28,358 nucleotides of DNA from Phallusia fumigata. Taxonomy: Eukaryota; Chordata; Ascidiacea; Phlebobranchia; Ascidiidae. Each line of letters starts with the position of its first letter. Position 1 is the stretch's first letter. The notes beneath the pieces were generated by a model that was not told the DNA's origin, searched no databases, and was given only the letters and a program-made list of their open reading frames with translations. Shown here in pieces: positions 1 through 10,850 of the stretch. The stretch lies in contig QXVZ01020125.1 of assembly GCA_008931825.1 (NCBI GenBank), positions 1 to 28,358 of the forward strand. The letters are read 5' to 3'. The position numbers were made by a program, and so were the translations under genes.

Positions 1-1021
1 GCAAGATCAGTGACGTCACCAAACGAGCAATCATTCAAAGTCGCAAGGTTAATAATCCATCAGGGATTTATCTCTGCAAATCTCAGAAACGACATTGCAC
101 TCATTAAGGCAAGTAATCCGACTCACATTTACATTAACCATAGGCCCTTTTCCAGGGCATTCAAACAAGGTTCATTTTTGACTTGCTCTGACGAGAAAAA
201 GTTTGTAACTCACCAAATAGAACAAGTTACGACTGTCTTCTGTTGCAGTTGTCAAGGCCAGCTACAATCAACCAATACGTGAGACCTGTAAACCTGGCAG
301 CGCCTGCACGATGTAACGAGCCCACACCGACTTTTCCCAGCGGCGTATGCTTAACATTGGGTTGGGGAATAATTGGTAAGATTACAACGTCTACGACGTA
401 AATACTGCAAAGAAAAATATGCGAGCTCGAGTTGGTTTGCCTAACAGTACCATTTTTTACAATGTGCAACATCGTATTCCATACTATGTTTCCTAACCGA
501 TAGTTTTATTTTGCAGGTCCAGGTAATAATGCTAACAGGTTGAAAAAGGTGGCAAGTGACATTGCACCGATGGACTTTTGCGAAAATGTTACTAGGATAC
601 ACTCGGCTAAGTACAACGGTAAAATTGTTTCGAGATGTGAAGCAAGGTTCTGTGGCTATGTTCTAGCAGACGAAGATACGTGCAAAGTAAGCTCATACGT
701 TTCAGATAAATTTACAAGGAAATGCTATTGGTAATTAAGCGTTGACTTTAAACTTGTAACAATAAATTGTGTTTCAAATCCAGCGTGACAGCGGCGGTCC
801 ACTGGTTTGTCGACATTCTGACAACCAATACTATGTACACGGCGTTTTATCGTACGGCACAACTATGTGCGGACTGGGCTTGCCTGGCGTATATACCCAG
901 GTAAGTTAGGTTTTCAATAACATCAATGCAAATACAAAATGACGAAAATGAACATATTCTTTTCTGCTTTACCCAGGTTTCCGTTAACCGAGAATGGATT
1001 ACAAGTAACATGACTCCATAG
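1..1021 (+). CDS. P1: S1-family serine protease, 5' end outside window, probably impaired
   Basis: Exons read 1-108 (cut by the window edge), 249-375, 517-686, 784-900 and 977-1021. They join in frame to the last 188 residues and a TAG stop. The Asp102 motif RNDIALIK, the GWG motif, pocket residue Asp189 (EDTC) and Ser195 (DSGGP) are present. Three things are odd. The Ser exon begins CGT GAC AGC where the other five copies have GGT GAC, giving Arg at oxyanion-hole Gly193. The terminal exon reads VSVNR where the paralogues have VSVCR, losing the Cys that normally pairs with Cys128. The first visible intron starts with GC (AAG|gcaagt) rather than GT. The reading frame is otherwise open and the poly(A) signal is intact, so the gene may be expressed with altered or no activity. 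The signal, activation and His57 exons are not visible. Family assignment is firm; loss of activity is inferred. Confidence 0.88.
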
Positions 1022-1086
1022 GAAGAGAGAACCCTCGCATGCATCAAAAGATATCAACGAATATGTGTTGAATCGTCGTGAACAAA

Positions 1087-1092
1087 AATAAA
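1087..1092 (+). terminator. Poly(A) signal of P1
   Basis: AATAAA lies 66 nt after the stop codon inside a block (AAATAAAATGCTGCGA) that recurs after P2, P3, P4 and P6 at nearly the same distance. That conservation supports it as the array's standard cleavage signal. Confidence 0.75.
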
Positions 1093-2914
1093 ATGCTGCG
1101 AGTTTTATGACTTTATGAGTGTTATGCATCGAAACAGGAGGTTGTATGCAAGAAACATGATTAGAATTAGGACTTTGCCAACATAAAGGGTTAACTAAAA
1201 AATTTTGGACCGCTCAAAGGGATTGAAAACAGTTTTATCCGAGAAAGCCTTGTTTCCGTACATTTTACTTTTCCGCAGATGTAGGGCTGCCATTATAAAA
1301 CTGTGATAAATAAAAAAGGCAGTCAAGGCATTTTTGCCATCGCATAGAATGCTTTAAGTTTTTACAGTCCTAATGTTAGTAAGCGTAAACTCGTTGAACA
1401 ACCACACGGCTGTGCTCTAACACGACACTATACATTCCATTTCACATGGCTGTGAAAAAAAAACATTTGGCCTTTTTGCAAACGTAGGCTACCTTTAATC
1501 TGGTCTTATTTCACTTCTAAACAAACAAAGTCAGGATAATTACAAAAACGCTACAGACATTTCAACTAATTCGATTTGTGGTAAAGTTTTTTAGTAAACG
1601 GTAATTTGTCTCGGTAGTTAACAATTATTTTTAGTTCAAACAAGTTTCGAATGATTACGAATTACAATAAACATCGACACTACAGTATTAAGTAATTCTG
1701 GCTCTTTGTAATTATAATTAAAAATTAGCAGCAACTTTTAGTGGTATTGGTGTTCTTTAAAAAATCATTAAGTGACGCAACCTAGGACAAATCTACAGCT
1801 TAACAAATGACCGAATTACTTGCGCTTTCTCTAAGGATCTCGTTATGCTATTTTATCAAAGTATCTGAATAACGCTCGAAACAAAATTTTGCTGTCTGCA
1901 CACATATTTAATTTCTGTGTGTACTTTAATGTTGTGATTGGTAATTATCACGTTTTACAAGTAATCTATTAAACAACATTGGAGTCACTTTGACTTCATT
2001 TTATGTCGTTTTCAACATTTAACGCCAAAATCCGCAAAACGACTTTGACCACAGATTTTTTGGCAAAGACGACTTCACAAACCGATCTGCGTTACCAAAC
2101 ACCTGAAACAACGACCACCTCGTGCAAGGTTTGTTCACATTATTGTTTACCTTAGCCAGGTGCTCTAAAATTAAAACATATATTTGCCCTGGGGCGGGAA
2201 CAGCGTGTACCGCAATTACGGATTTGTGTTTTCAATTATTTTCAGTGAAATCTGCGCTAACTATATCGCAAAATACTGTTTTTTGTTTATTTATTTTTGC
2301 CAAATCAGGGTGTGCTATGCTTAAAATGTTTGTGCGAAGGCAATTAAAATCAAAAAATAGGACTGTGTTTATCGGTGATTTGCTTAAAATTCAACCTTTG
2401 CGTTTGTGTCTGGTACAAAATTTAAATCAGCTACTACGGACAGTAATTAATATTCGCTAACGTAACTTACAGAAAGATGGATTACGCAATGAGATGGATT
2501 ACGCAATAACTTTTTTACAACATTTGACCTATTGACCGAATGACTATTTGCGAGATTATTATGATGCCGGCGCCACAAAAATCTTTTTTTTGCAATTGAT
2601 AACCTGAAAGAGAAAAAAAGTTGCTTGCGTACAACTGAAAGACCTTCACATGACCATAGTTGGGAACCACTGTCTCAAGGTGATATGCACCTTCACTTCG
2701 GGATAGACAGGATGTTTTGTTTTGTTTATTACCAAGGCTAAAGATGGCGGCAGATTCATAACTTTTATGGCATTTTTGTGCTTATCAAACAATTTGTATC
2801 AGGACGAATCAGCATAGACTTCGTTGAAATGTCAACTAGAACATCTTTAGTCCTACGTTTTAAAATGTACATGTTGTTGGCAAATTTTGAGATATTGATT
2901 CTAGAAACTGTTTA
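1093..2914. other. Spacer P1-P2, diverged copy of the array spacer
   Basis: No gene is seen. Blocks here recur in other spacers. For example, the stretch around 2005-2190 (CAACATTTAACGCCAAAAT, then CCAGGTGCTC) matches 9700-9930 and 13995-14165. The 112-codon open frame at 2122-2460 falls in this shared spacer sequence, and its equivalents at 9643 and 13955 have unrelated ends. It is not treated as a gene. Confidence 0.7.
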
Positions 2915-3166
2915 TGTTTACGGCTCCGCCTGTTGGAGTATGTAATTTGATGTCATTAAAACGTGTTTAATTTTAGGGCTTTAGGATTTGTATGCAAATG
3001 TTCACAATTTTATACAATTCTGAACTCAAAACCCCCTATATAATGTGCGTGGACAGCGTGAACGGGTTGAGATAAAATTTAAACTTATTGTGATAGCTTA
3101 AGTTTTAACTAGATTTGTGTCAGAGTGGCGTTAAAATTATTATTTAAAATGTAATGATTGTTTTAG
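2915..3166 (+). promoter_or_regulatory. P2 promoter: octamer, TATA box and T-rich AG
   Basis: A block beginning TGTTTACGGCTCCGCC contains ATGCAAAT at 2992-2999 (POU/octamer consensus) and TATATAA at 3037-3043. Start to start they are 45 bp apart. The same elements at the same spacing precede P3, P4 and P5. A T-rich AG (TTGTTTTAG, ending 3166) sits 61 nt before the ATG and is conserved in P2-P6. It could be a 5'UTR intron acceptor or a spliced-leader acceptor. Transcription would start near 3068 if the TATA spacing is standard. Confidence 0.7.
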
Positions 3167-3227
3167 TATATGTGGAAACACCTAGTTGTTCCGTTGATAA
3201 ACTAAAGTTACGAGTTAACATCTCAAA

Positions 3228-5188
3228 ATGAAAGAAGATGTATCTGCAAGTGCATTGGTGATGAGTGTGCTGTGGGTATTTCTACTGAACGCTCATGCTG
3301 TTTCAGGTTTGTACCCATGAGCATTTTGCTGTATTTCACCTCACAACCTTTGTGAGGTCTTTCGAATTTCGCATCTGAATCTGTTTTGCCTTTTTCAGGT
3401 TCAGGCACACTTCCAAGAATCCTAGGTAAGTTTTAAATCAGCTGCAAAGTACTTTTTTGAAATAGATAAAAGAAAAGTTTTGCCACATTTTGATTGACGT
3501 GTGTAGGAGACCAACTTGGCGCAGATTAATTGAACAGCTGGGCTAAGACCTGCTTTTTGTTGTCATTGCTGTGTACAGGAGGATCAACAACTGCCGAGGG
3601 AGATTGGCCGTTCATGGCTTACATTTATGAAAGTGGAAATGGAAAAGTAAACGGTTTTATATGTGGTGGATCTCTGATCAGCAATCAATGGGTGCTTTCA
3701 GCTGCTCACTGCTTCAGAACGTAAGTCAACAAATATATAAACTGTTGCTGCCAGTCATTGTATTAATTGTTGTAGGCCTTTCCGCCAAATTTAATTTGCA
3801 TGCCGACATTTCGACGTCCTGGTCAGGTCGTCGAGCAAATATATTTTTAAATGTTTTTACCTGTTAAACTTTTTTATGGATGATCACCAGCCAAAATTAT
3901 CTTATAGAAACTAACGAAAAATTATCTTTAATTTACAGTGCACAAATTTCGCTGGTATAAAAATCGCGCAGATAGATTAATTACCATTTTTAAACGTGGG
4001 TTGTTACCAATTTACTGCGACACGAAAAAAACATACACTTTTGACTGAGCTGAAAATACCTTTGTTTCCGCTATTTCAAGCACAAAATAAAGTAAATAAA
4101 CTTTTGTTTGTAGAAGAAACCGATCGCTTTACAGTGTCGTGTTGGGAGAACACGTAAGATCAGTGACGTCACCAAACGAGCAAGTCTTCACAATCGCAAG
4201 ATTGATAGTCCACCAAGGATTTAACCTAGCGCATTTCAGAAACGACATAGCACTCATTAAGGTGGGTACCTGACTTTCGTTGATGTTAACATAGGACGCC
4301 TTATAGCGGGTTTTAAAACAAGGTTTGTAAAAGTTTTGGCTTTCTCTTACTTAAAAAAACATTTTTAACTAACCAAATAGAACAAAATACGACTGTATTC
4401 TGTTGCAGTTGTCAAGGGCAGCTACATTCAACCAATACGTGAAGCCTGTAAACATGGCAGCGCCTGCACGATGTTATGACCCAATAAGGACTTTTCCCAG
4501 CGGCACATGCTTTACACTGGGGTGGGGACGAACAACTGGTAAGCTTACAACGCCATTGACGTAAATACTGCAAGGAAAAATTTGCGAGCTCGGTGTGGTT
4601 TGCCTAACAGGACCATTTTTGCAAATGGAGACAACGTTTTCCAAATTTAGTTTCTAAACCGATAGATTTTACTTGCAGATAGAGGTAATACTTCTGACAC
4701 GTTGAAAAAGGTGGCAAGTGATATTTCACCGTCCAGCTTTTGCAAAATCTTTACTACGGCAAACTCGGCTAAGTCCAATGGTCGGATTGTGTCGAGATGT
4801 GAAGCAAGGTTTTGTGGTCATTCTATACAAAACGAAGATACGTGCGAGGTGAGCTCATAGGTTTTAGATAAATTCTCAAGGAAATGCCTTCGCCTATTTA
4901 CCGTTGACTTTATGGTAGTAACAAGAAATTGTGTTCTTCTTTAATCCAGGGTGACAGCGGCGGTCCATTGGTCTGCCGACATTCAGACAACCAGTATTAT
5001 GTACACGGCATTTTGTCATACGGCACAACCGTGTGCGGACAGAACTTGCCTGGCATATATACCCAGGTAAGTTAAGTTTTCAATAGCATCAATGCATGTA
5101 CAAAATGAAAAAATGAGTATATATTCTCTTCTGTTTTACTCAGGTTTCCGTTTGCCGTGGATGGATTAGCAGTAACATGACTCCATAG
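3228..5188 (+). CDS. P2: secreted trypsin-like serine protease, full length, predicted active
   Basis: Exons are 3228-3306, 3399-3425, 3579-3720, 4114-4261, 4409-4538, 4679-4848, 4950-5066 and 5144-5188. They join in frame to 285 residues. The first exon encodes a signal peptide ending near HAVSG. The 27-nt second exon carries the activation site LPR|ILGG, so this is a zymogen. The catalytic triad is His79 (AAHC), Asp127 (RNDIALIK) and Ser235 (GDSGGP). S1 pocket residues are Asp189 (residue 229) and Gly226 (267), predicting cleavage after Arg or Lys. Cysteines for the Cys42-Cys58, 136-201, 168-182 and 191-220 pairs are visible, plus the 128-232 pair. The start was chosen because the same ATG context and signal exon recur in P3 and P6. 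Substrate is unknown. This is the cleanest active copy in the array, with every expected residue present. Confidence 0.93.
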
Positions 5189-5253
5189 AAAGAGAGAATC
5201 CTCGCATGCATCAAAAGACATTAACGAATATGTGTTGATTCGTGATGAACAAA

Positions 5254-5259
5254 AATAAA
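5254..5259 (+). terminator. Poly(A) signal of P2
   Basis: AATAAA lies 66 nt after the stop, in the same conserved context as after P1. Confidence 0.75.
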
Positions 5260-6630
5260 ATGCTGCGAGTGTTATGACTGTATGAGTGTTTTGCATCGAA
5301 AGAGGAGGCTGTATGCAAGCAACAGGATTAGAACTAGGCCGAACCAAATGGTTCCATAAAATGTTTGGATCTTTCAAAGCGATTGAAAACACTTCTGAGA
5401 GAACCTTGTTTCTGTACATTAGACCTTTTCCTTCAGCGGGTGTAAGACAGTGGTTATATGAAACTGGGATATTACAAAACATGTTTGGCATGTCTTAAAC
5501 AAATCTATTTTGCCATCACAAAGAACGCTTCAAGTTTTTACAGTCTTAATGTTAGAAAACGCACACTCGTTGACTTACCATACGCTTGCCCTTAAATGTG
5601 ACACAGCGCTTTCTTTTTAATTTAAGATGACTGGAAAAGGATTAATTGTCTTATTTGCAAACGTTTATTTAATCCGGTCTACTGTTTTTTTACGTTTTTT
5701 GGCTAAATCATGATTTGCTGCAATTAAAATGTTTGCCTAAAGGCGAATGTAATCAAAAAATAGAACTGTGTTTATTGGTAATTTACTTAAAAATCAATAT
5801 TTACGTTTGGGTTTGGTTCAAAATTTAAATCAGATGATACGGACAGAAATTAACTTTCCGTAACGTAACTTACAGAAATAAAGATGCAAAATCCCGCGAA
5901 AACTTAACACAAAACAATAATAAATCAATGTGTTTTAATTGGCGCAGGGAAAAGTTTAAAGCATTTGAATATGTGAATTAAACATCATGTTTGCTCTCGG
6001 ACTAGATCTGTATAGTTTCCATATTCGCCAGATGTTTTTGCCCGATGATTCAAATTCCTTTAGGACAGTGGCTCCGGAACTTTATGTACTCACGTACCAC
6101 TGACTGGGTCGTACAATGTCTGCCAAACACCTACTTACAAAAACTTCCGAATTTCAAAATGCAAGGTCATTACAAGCATTAGATGCTATTAACTTATTCC
6201 AACAACTGAACCAATTGGCAATTGGTCCAATTGGTTCAATTGGCAACAACGGAACCAATTGGTCAATTAATTGACCGAATGACTATTTGCGAAATTCTTC
6301 TGATCCCGGTGCCACAAAGATGCATTACATGAAACAGAAAAAAGGTTGCTCGCTTATTAACGTTCCACAGGTGGTACTCGTGCCATAGTTTGGGAACCAC
6401 TGGATTTAGGTAATCCGAACCTTCGCTCAGGAAAGACAGGATGATTCGTACTGTTTGTTATTAAGGCCAATAGTGGCGACTAGTCCAATGTCGATTTGTA
6501 TACATGGCTCCACGAAAACAGAATACGAATCAGACACATCGTGTAAATGCAAGCCAAACATCTTAGCCCACACGTCTAAAAATGTACATGACGTTGGCAA
6601 GCTTGAAAATGTTGTTATTAGAAGCAGTTT
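5260..6630. other. Spacer P2-P3, shorter copy of the array spacer
   Basis: No gene is seen. It resembles the other spacers but lacks several hundred bases that the P1-P2 and P4-P5 spacers carry between the AAACG tract and the CAATTAAAATG block (compare 1500-2300 with 5660-5730). A short palindrome expansion sits near its right end. Confidence 0.65.
6209..6272. repeat. CCAATTGG palindrome expansion
   Basis: Three copies of the 8-bp palindrome CCAATTGG (6211-6218, 6227-6234, 6255-6262) and further CAATTG units lie in about 60 bp. The paralogous spacer before P4 reads straight from ACAACTGA into CCGAATGACTATTTGCG (about 10448-10471), so this is extra sequence in this copy only. Confidence 0.7.
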
Positions 6631-6883
6631 TTATTTACAGCTCCGCCTGTTGACGTATATAATTTGAGTTCATTAAAACGTGTTAAATTTTAGGGCTTTA
6701 GGATTTGTATGCAAATGTTTACAAATTTAGACAAATCTGCATTTATAAGCTCCTATATAATGCGCGTGGAGAGCGTGAACATGTTATGACAGAATTGGTA
6801 GGTATTGTGTCAGCATACGCTTTAACTAGATTTGTGTCAGTGTGTCGACAAACTAGATATTTAAACTGTTAACATTGTTTTAG
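6631..6883 (+). promoter_or_regulatory. P3 promoter: octamer, TATA box and T-rich AG
   Basis: ATGCAAAT is at 6709-6716 and TATATAA at 6754-6760, again 45 bp apart. The flanking GCTCCGCCTGTTG block and the ATTAAAACGTG block are shared with the other promoters. TTGTTTTAG ends at 6883, 60 nt before the ATG. The promoter of this predicted pseudoprotease is as intact as those of the active copies. Confidence 0.7.
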
Positions 6884-6943
6884 TACATTTGGAACACTAA
6901 GTTATTCCATTGATCAACCATAGTTACGATTTAACGTTTCAAA

Positions 6944-9019
6944 ATGAAAGAACAATTATCTGCAAGTGCATTGGTGATGAGTGTGCTGAGCGTATTTCTA
7001 CTGAGCGCTCATGCTGTTTCAGGTTTGTACCCAAGAGTATGTTGGTATGTTCACATTACGAGTTCTTAAAAATAGTTTCTCAAATATACCTCTGTGAGGT
7101 TTTTGGAAATTTTGTGATATATGACTGCTAATTAAATTTATTTTTTTCAGGCTCAGGCATACTTCCCAGAATTCTAGGTAAGTATCAGGACAGCTGCAAA
7201 ACACATTTTTGAAACACATGGAAGAAAAGTTTTGAAGCATTTTGGTTGACGTGTGTTGGAGACCAAATTAGCTCAAAATATTTGATTAACTTGGAACAAA
7301 GTATGTTCTTATTGTTTGTGACTGTCATTGTTGTGTACAGGAGGATCAACAACTGCAGAGGGAGATTGGCCGTTCATGGCGTACATATATAAATTGTCGC
7401 ATGGAAAAGTAAACGGCTTAATATGCGGCGGTTCTCTCATCAACAATCAATGGGTGCTTACAGCTGCTCACTGCTTTCACTCGTAAGTCTACAGATCAAA
7501 TACATGAACTGTTGCTGCCAGGCTTTTCATGAAATTATGACGGCTCTTCTGGTAGATGTATGAAATATTTTTTTCCAGAAGCGACATTAAGTTCAGCAGA
7601 ATAGGGTGTGAATAAAAAACGAAGCAAATACCTTTTTCAAGTTTAAATCGTTTAAAACTGCTTTAGCCAGTATTTTCGTTTTCCGTAGAGGCTCGAAGAA
7701 TCTCATAGAAAGTAACGGAAAATTACTTTTACTTTGCTGGCTTTTAAATTAAGCTGGTACAACAATTGCGTGGATTGCTTAATAATTTGTTTTGCAACGT
7801 ACGATGTTACCAATTCATTGTGAGATACTGTAAAGCGAAAAACAAATTTTGCCTGACCCAAAATACCATTGTTTTTCGCTATCCGACCATTTTTTATTTG
7901 ATTCGTTATTGTTTTCCAAAAAATAAAAAATAAACTTTATTTAGCATGAGAAACCGATCGCTTTACGGTGTCGTGTTGGGAGAACACGTAAGGTCAGTGA
8001 CGTCGCCAAACGAGCAAGCATTCACAATTGCAAGGTTGATACTCCATCAAGGATTTTCCACCGCGCATTACAGAAACGACATAGCACTCATTAAGGTGAG
8101 TAATCTGACCCACATTAACGTTAACTAAGGACGCCTTATCCGGGCTTTCAAACAATGTTCGCTTTTTTAGTTTTGGCTTAAAAAACGTTTGGTAACTCAC
8201 TAAAATAAAACAAATTATGACTGTATTCTGTTGCAGCTGTCACGACCAGCTACAATCAACCAATATGTGAGACCGGTCAACATGGCAGCGCCTGCACGAT
8301 GTTATGATCCAATAACGATTTTTCCCGAAGACGCATGCTTTACATTGGGTTGGGGAAAAACAACTGGTAAGCTAATGTACGACGTAAATCCTGCACTGAA
8401 AGATTTGCGAGGTCTAACCATCGGGCTGGTTTGCCGAAAAGTCACTTTTTAGCAATGGGAAAAAAACTTTTCTGTATTTCGTTTCTTAATCTATAGTTTG
8501 ATTTTTGCAGCGTCAGGAAGTAATTCTGATACGTTGAAAATCGTGTCAAGCCACATTTCACCGTTGAGCTTTTGCAACGCCATTACTAAGACATTCGCGT
8601 CTAAGTACAATGGCCGTATTGTGTCGAGATGTCATGCAAGGATATGCGGTCAGTCTGTATACACCGAAAATACGTGCGAGGTGAGCTCATGTATTTTTGA
8701 CAAATTTGCAGTGGGATGCCTTCGGTATGCAAGCTTTAAAGTTAAGGTAATAATAACAATAAATTGTGTTTTTTAAATGCAGGGTGACAACGGCGGTCCA
8801 CTGGTCTGCCGACATTCGGACAACCAGTACTATGCACACGGCATTTTATCATACGGCACAACTGTGTGCGGAGAGGGCTTGCCGAGCATATATACCCAGG
8901 TTAGTTAGGTTTTTGATTACACAAATTTAGGTACAAAATAATGAAAATGAAAACATTCTCGTTTGTTTCACAAGGTTTCCGTTTGCCGGGAATGGATTAG
9001 TAGAAACATGACTCCGTAG
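6944..9019 (+). CDS. P3: secreted serine protease homologue, Ser195 replaced by Asn
   Basis: Exons are 6944-7022, 7151-7177, 7341-7482, 7945-8095, 8237-8366, 8511-8680, 8783-8899 and 8975-9019. They join in frame to 286 residues; exon 4 carries one extra codon because its acceptor is shifted. Signal peptide, activation site LPR|ILGG, His79 (AAHC) and Asp128 (RNDIALIK) are intact. The nucleophile position, residue 236, reads GDNGGP: codon AAC instead of AGC. Pocket positions are Asn189 and Ser226, unlike the Asp/Gly of P2. A protein like this should fold, be secreted and be cut at the activation site, but should not hydrolyse peptides. Such noncatalytic homologues are known as binding or regulatory proteins in other animals. 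No frameshift, stop or broken splice site is seen, and P6 shares the same substitution, which argues against sequencing error and against simple decay. Confidence 0.92.
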
Positions 9020-9083
9020 AAAGAGAGAATCCTCGCATGCATCAAACGATATGCACGAAAATGTGTTTTATCATGATGAACGA

Positions 9084-9089
9084 AATAAA
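9084..9089 (+). terminator. Poly(A) signal of P3
   Basis: AATAAA lies 65 nt after the stop, in the context conserved across the array. Confidence 0.72.
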
Positions 9090-10850
9090 ATGCTGCGAGT
9101 GTTATGAAAAATCTGTATGAGTGTTATGTGCGAAGCAGGAGGCTGTATGCAAGCAACAGGAATAGAACTATAGGACTTTGACAACCAAAACAGTTACCTG
9201 AAAAGTTTTGAACTTAAAACCGATTGAAAACAGTTCTGTGAGAACCTTGTTTCTGTACATAGACTTTTCCCTTCAGCAGCTGTAAGGCAGCGATTATAAA
9301 CTTTGATATTACCGAAAATGTTTGGCTTGTTTACAAAAAGGCAAAGTATTTTTGACATCATTTCGATTTCTCTAAGGAGCTCGTTACGCTGTTTTATTCA
9401 AGTATCTGAAAAACGCTCGGGGCAACATTTTGCTTTCTGCATATGCTGAGAAATGATGTGATTGGTGATTATCGCGCTTTGCCAATCTTTCGTTGAACAA
9501 CGCTGGGGCAATTTTGCCTTCACAGTGCAGTTGCAGCGCGTTCCGACCTTGATCCACCAATTGTGCCCTTAACATTTTTGTGCCTCACAACGTTTTAACG
9601 TTGCGCAGCTCCCCCCGGCCTGGTGATTGATTTAGTGCTATTGTGCCGCTATGTGTTCTTTCACCAAGCGAAATTAACTCAACTCATTTAATTTCCTTTT
9701 CAACATTTGACACCAAAATCTGCAAAAGGATTTTCACCACAGATTTTTCGGCACCACTGCTTCACAAAACGATCAGCATTGACTGGTCGGCAATTTTGGT
9801 GTTAACTGCGCTTTGTATTTCGCAAGCGTTGTACTCGAAAAAACCCTTAATAAACGACCTCTTCCCGCAATTTGTGTTGCTGTTAATGTTTGCTTTAGCA
9901 AGGTGCCAACAAATTAAAACCTATATTTGCCCGGAGACGCACAGTGTGAACTTATTACGACGTTTCGGTATTTGAGTTTTAAATTATTAAAGTGAAATCT
10001 GCGCTATCCATATCTCAAAGAGCCTACTGTTTTTTGTTTGTGTTGTTTTGTTAAATCAGGATGTGCTACGATTAAAATGTTTACACAAAGGCAAATGTAT
10101 TGAAAAAATAGAACAGTGTTTACTGGTACATTACTTAAAAAATAATGTTTACGTTTGTGTCTGGAGCAAAATGTAAATCAGTTGCACGAAGTGTAATTAA
10201 CGTTCGGTAAGGTTTACCGAATTTTATCGAAATAGACATGATAAATCACGCGATGACTCAACACAAAATAATACAAATGTTTTTGCCCGATGATTCAAAA
10301 CCCTCAAGGCATTGGCTCAGAAACTTATGTACTCACATACTAATTCGCTGTTCGTGAAGTGTCTGCGCACCACCTATACTAAAAGTAAACTTGGGAATCA
10401 CAATAGACAGAGTTGGCACAATCATTTAATTCAATTTACTTACACCAACAACTGACCGAATGACTATTTGCGAGATTATTAAAGTGGTAAATGCACGACT
10501 CAAATGTCGGTACAACAAAAAACATTTTTTTGAATAAATAACATGAAACAGAAAAATGTTCCTTGCGTACCAACACCATACCATGGTTTGGGAACCACTG
10601 ATTTAAAGTAATCTGCACCTTAACTCGAAATAGACCGGATGTTTCGGTTTATTTGTTACCAGGGCCAATGGCGGCAGCAGGTTCAGAGTTTTTTATGGCA
10701 ATTTTGTGTTGATCAAACGATTTGTAAACATGTCGCTAAAAAACAGCACGAATTAACTTCGTTGAAATGTCAACTAAAATATCGTTAGCCCTCACGGCCT
10801 AAAATGTACATGATGTTGGCAAATTTAGAGTATTTGTTATTAAAAGATGT
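9090..10850. other. Spacer P3-P4 with a retroelement-tail insertion
   Basis: No gene is seen. It is a diverged copy of the array spacer. The open frames at 9384-9575 (minus) and 9643-9975 fall on the inserted repeat and on sequence shared with the other spacers, so they are not called. Confidence 0.65.
9523..9690 (+). mobile_element. Short retroelement-like insertion with ACTCA tail, copy 1
   Basis: About 160 bp ends in CACCAAGCGAAATTAACTCAACTCA and aligns closely, inverted, with 20638-20808. The equivalent spacers at about 1995-2020 and 13980-14005 run directly from CTTCAT into TTCAACATT without this sequence, so this is a true insertion with visible empty sites. The repeated pentamer tail is typical of a SINE or a 5'-truncated LINE 3' end. 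No coding capacity is seen and the family was not identified. Confidence 0.62.

Noticed and set aside
227-472. Minus-strand open frame antisense to protease exon 5, recurring at 12274-12597 and 17281-17529
   Set aside because: It follows the conserved coding exon on the other strand in each copy and ends in unrelated intron sequence. It is a shadow of exon 5, not an antisense gene.
2122-2460. 112-codon plus-strand frame in the P1-P2 spacer
   Set aside because: It lies in spacer sequence repeated at 9.7-10.1 kb and 14.0-14.2 kb, where the frame is not preserved. It has no recognisable domain or splice context.
5072-5491. 139-codon minus-strand frame over the P2 terminal exon and 3' flank
   Set aside because: It is antisense to the real exon 8 and 3'UTR. 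Similar but shorter frames occur in the other copies only because the underlying sequence is duplicated.
8783-8899. Sequencing error as the source of the Ser195 to Asn change
   Set aside because: The same AAC codon occurs independently in P6, together with shared linked differences at other positions.
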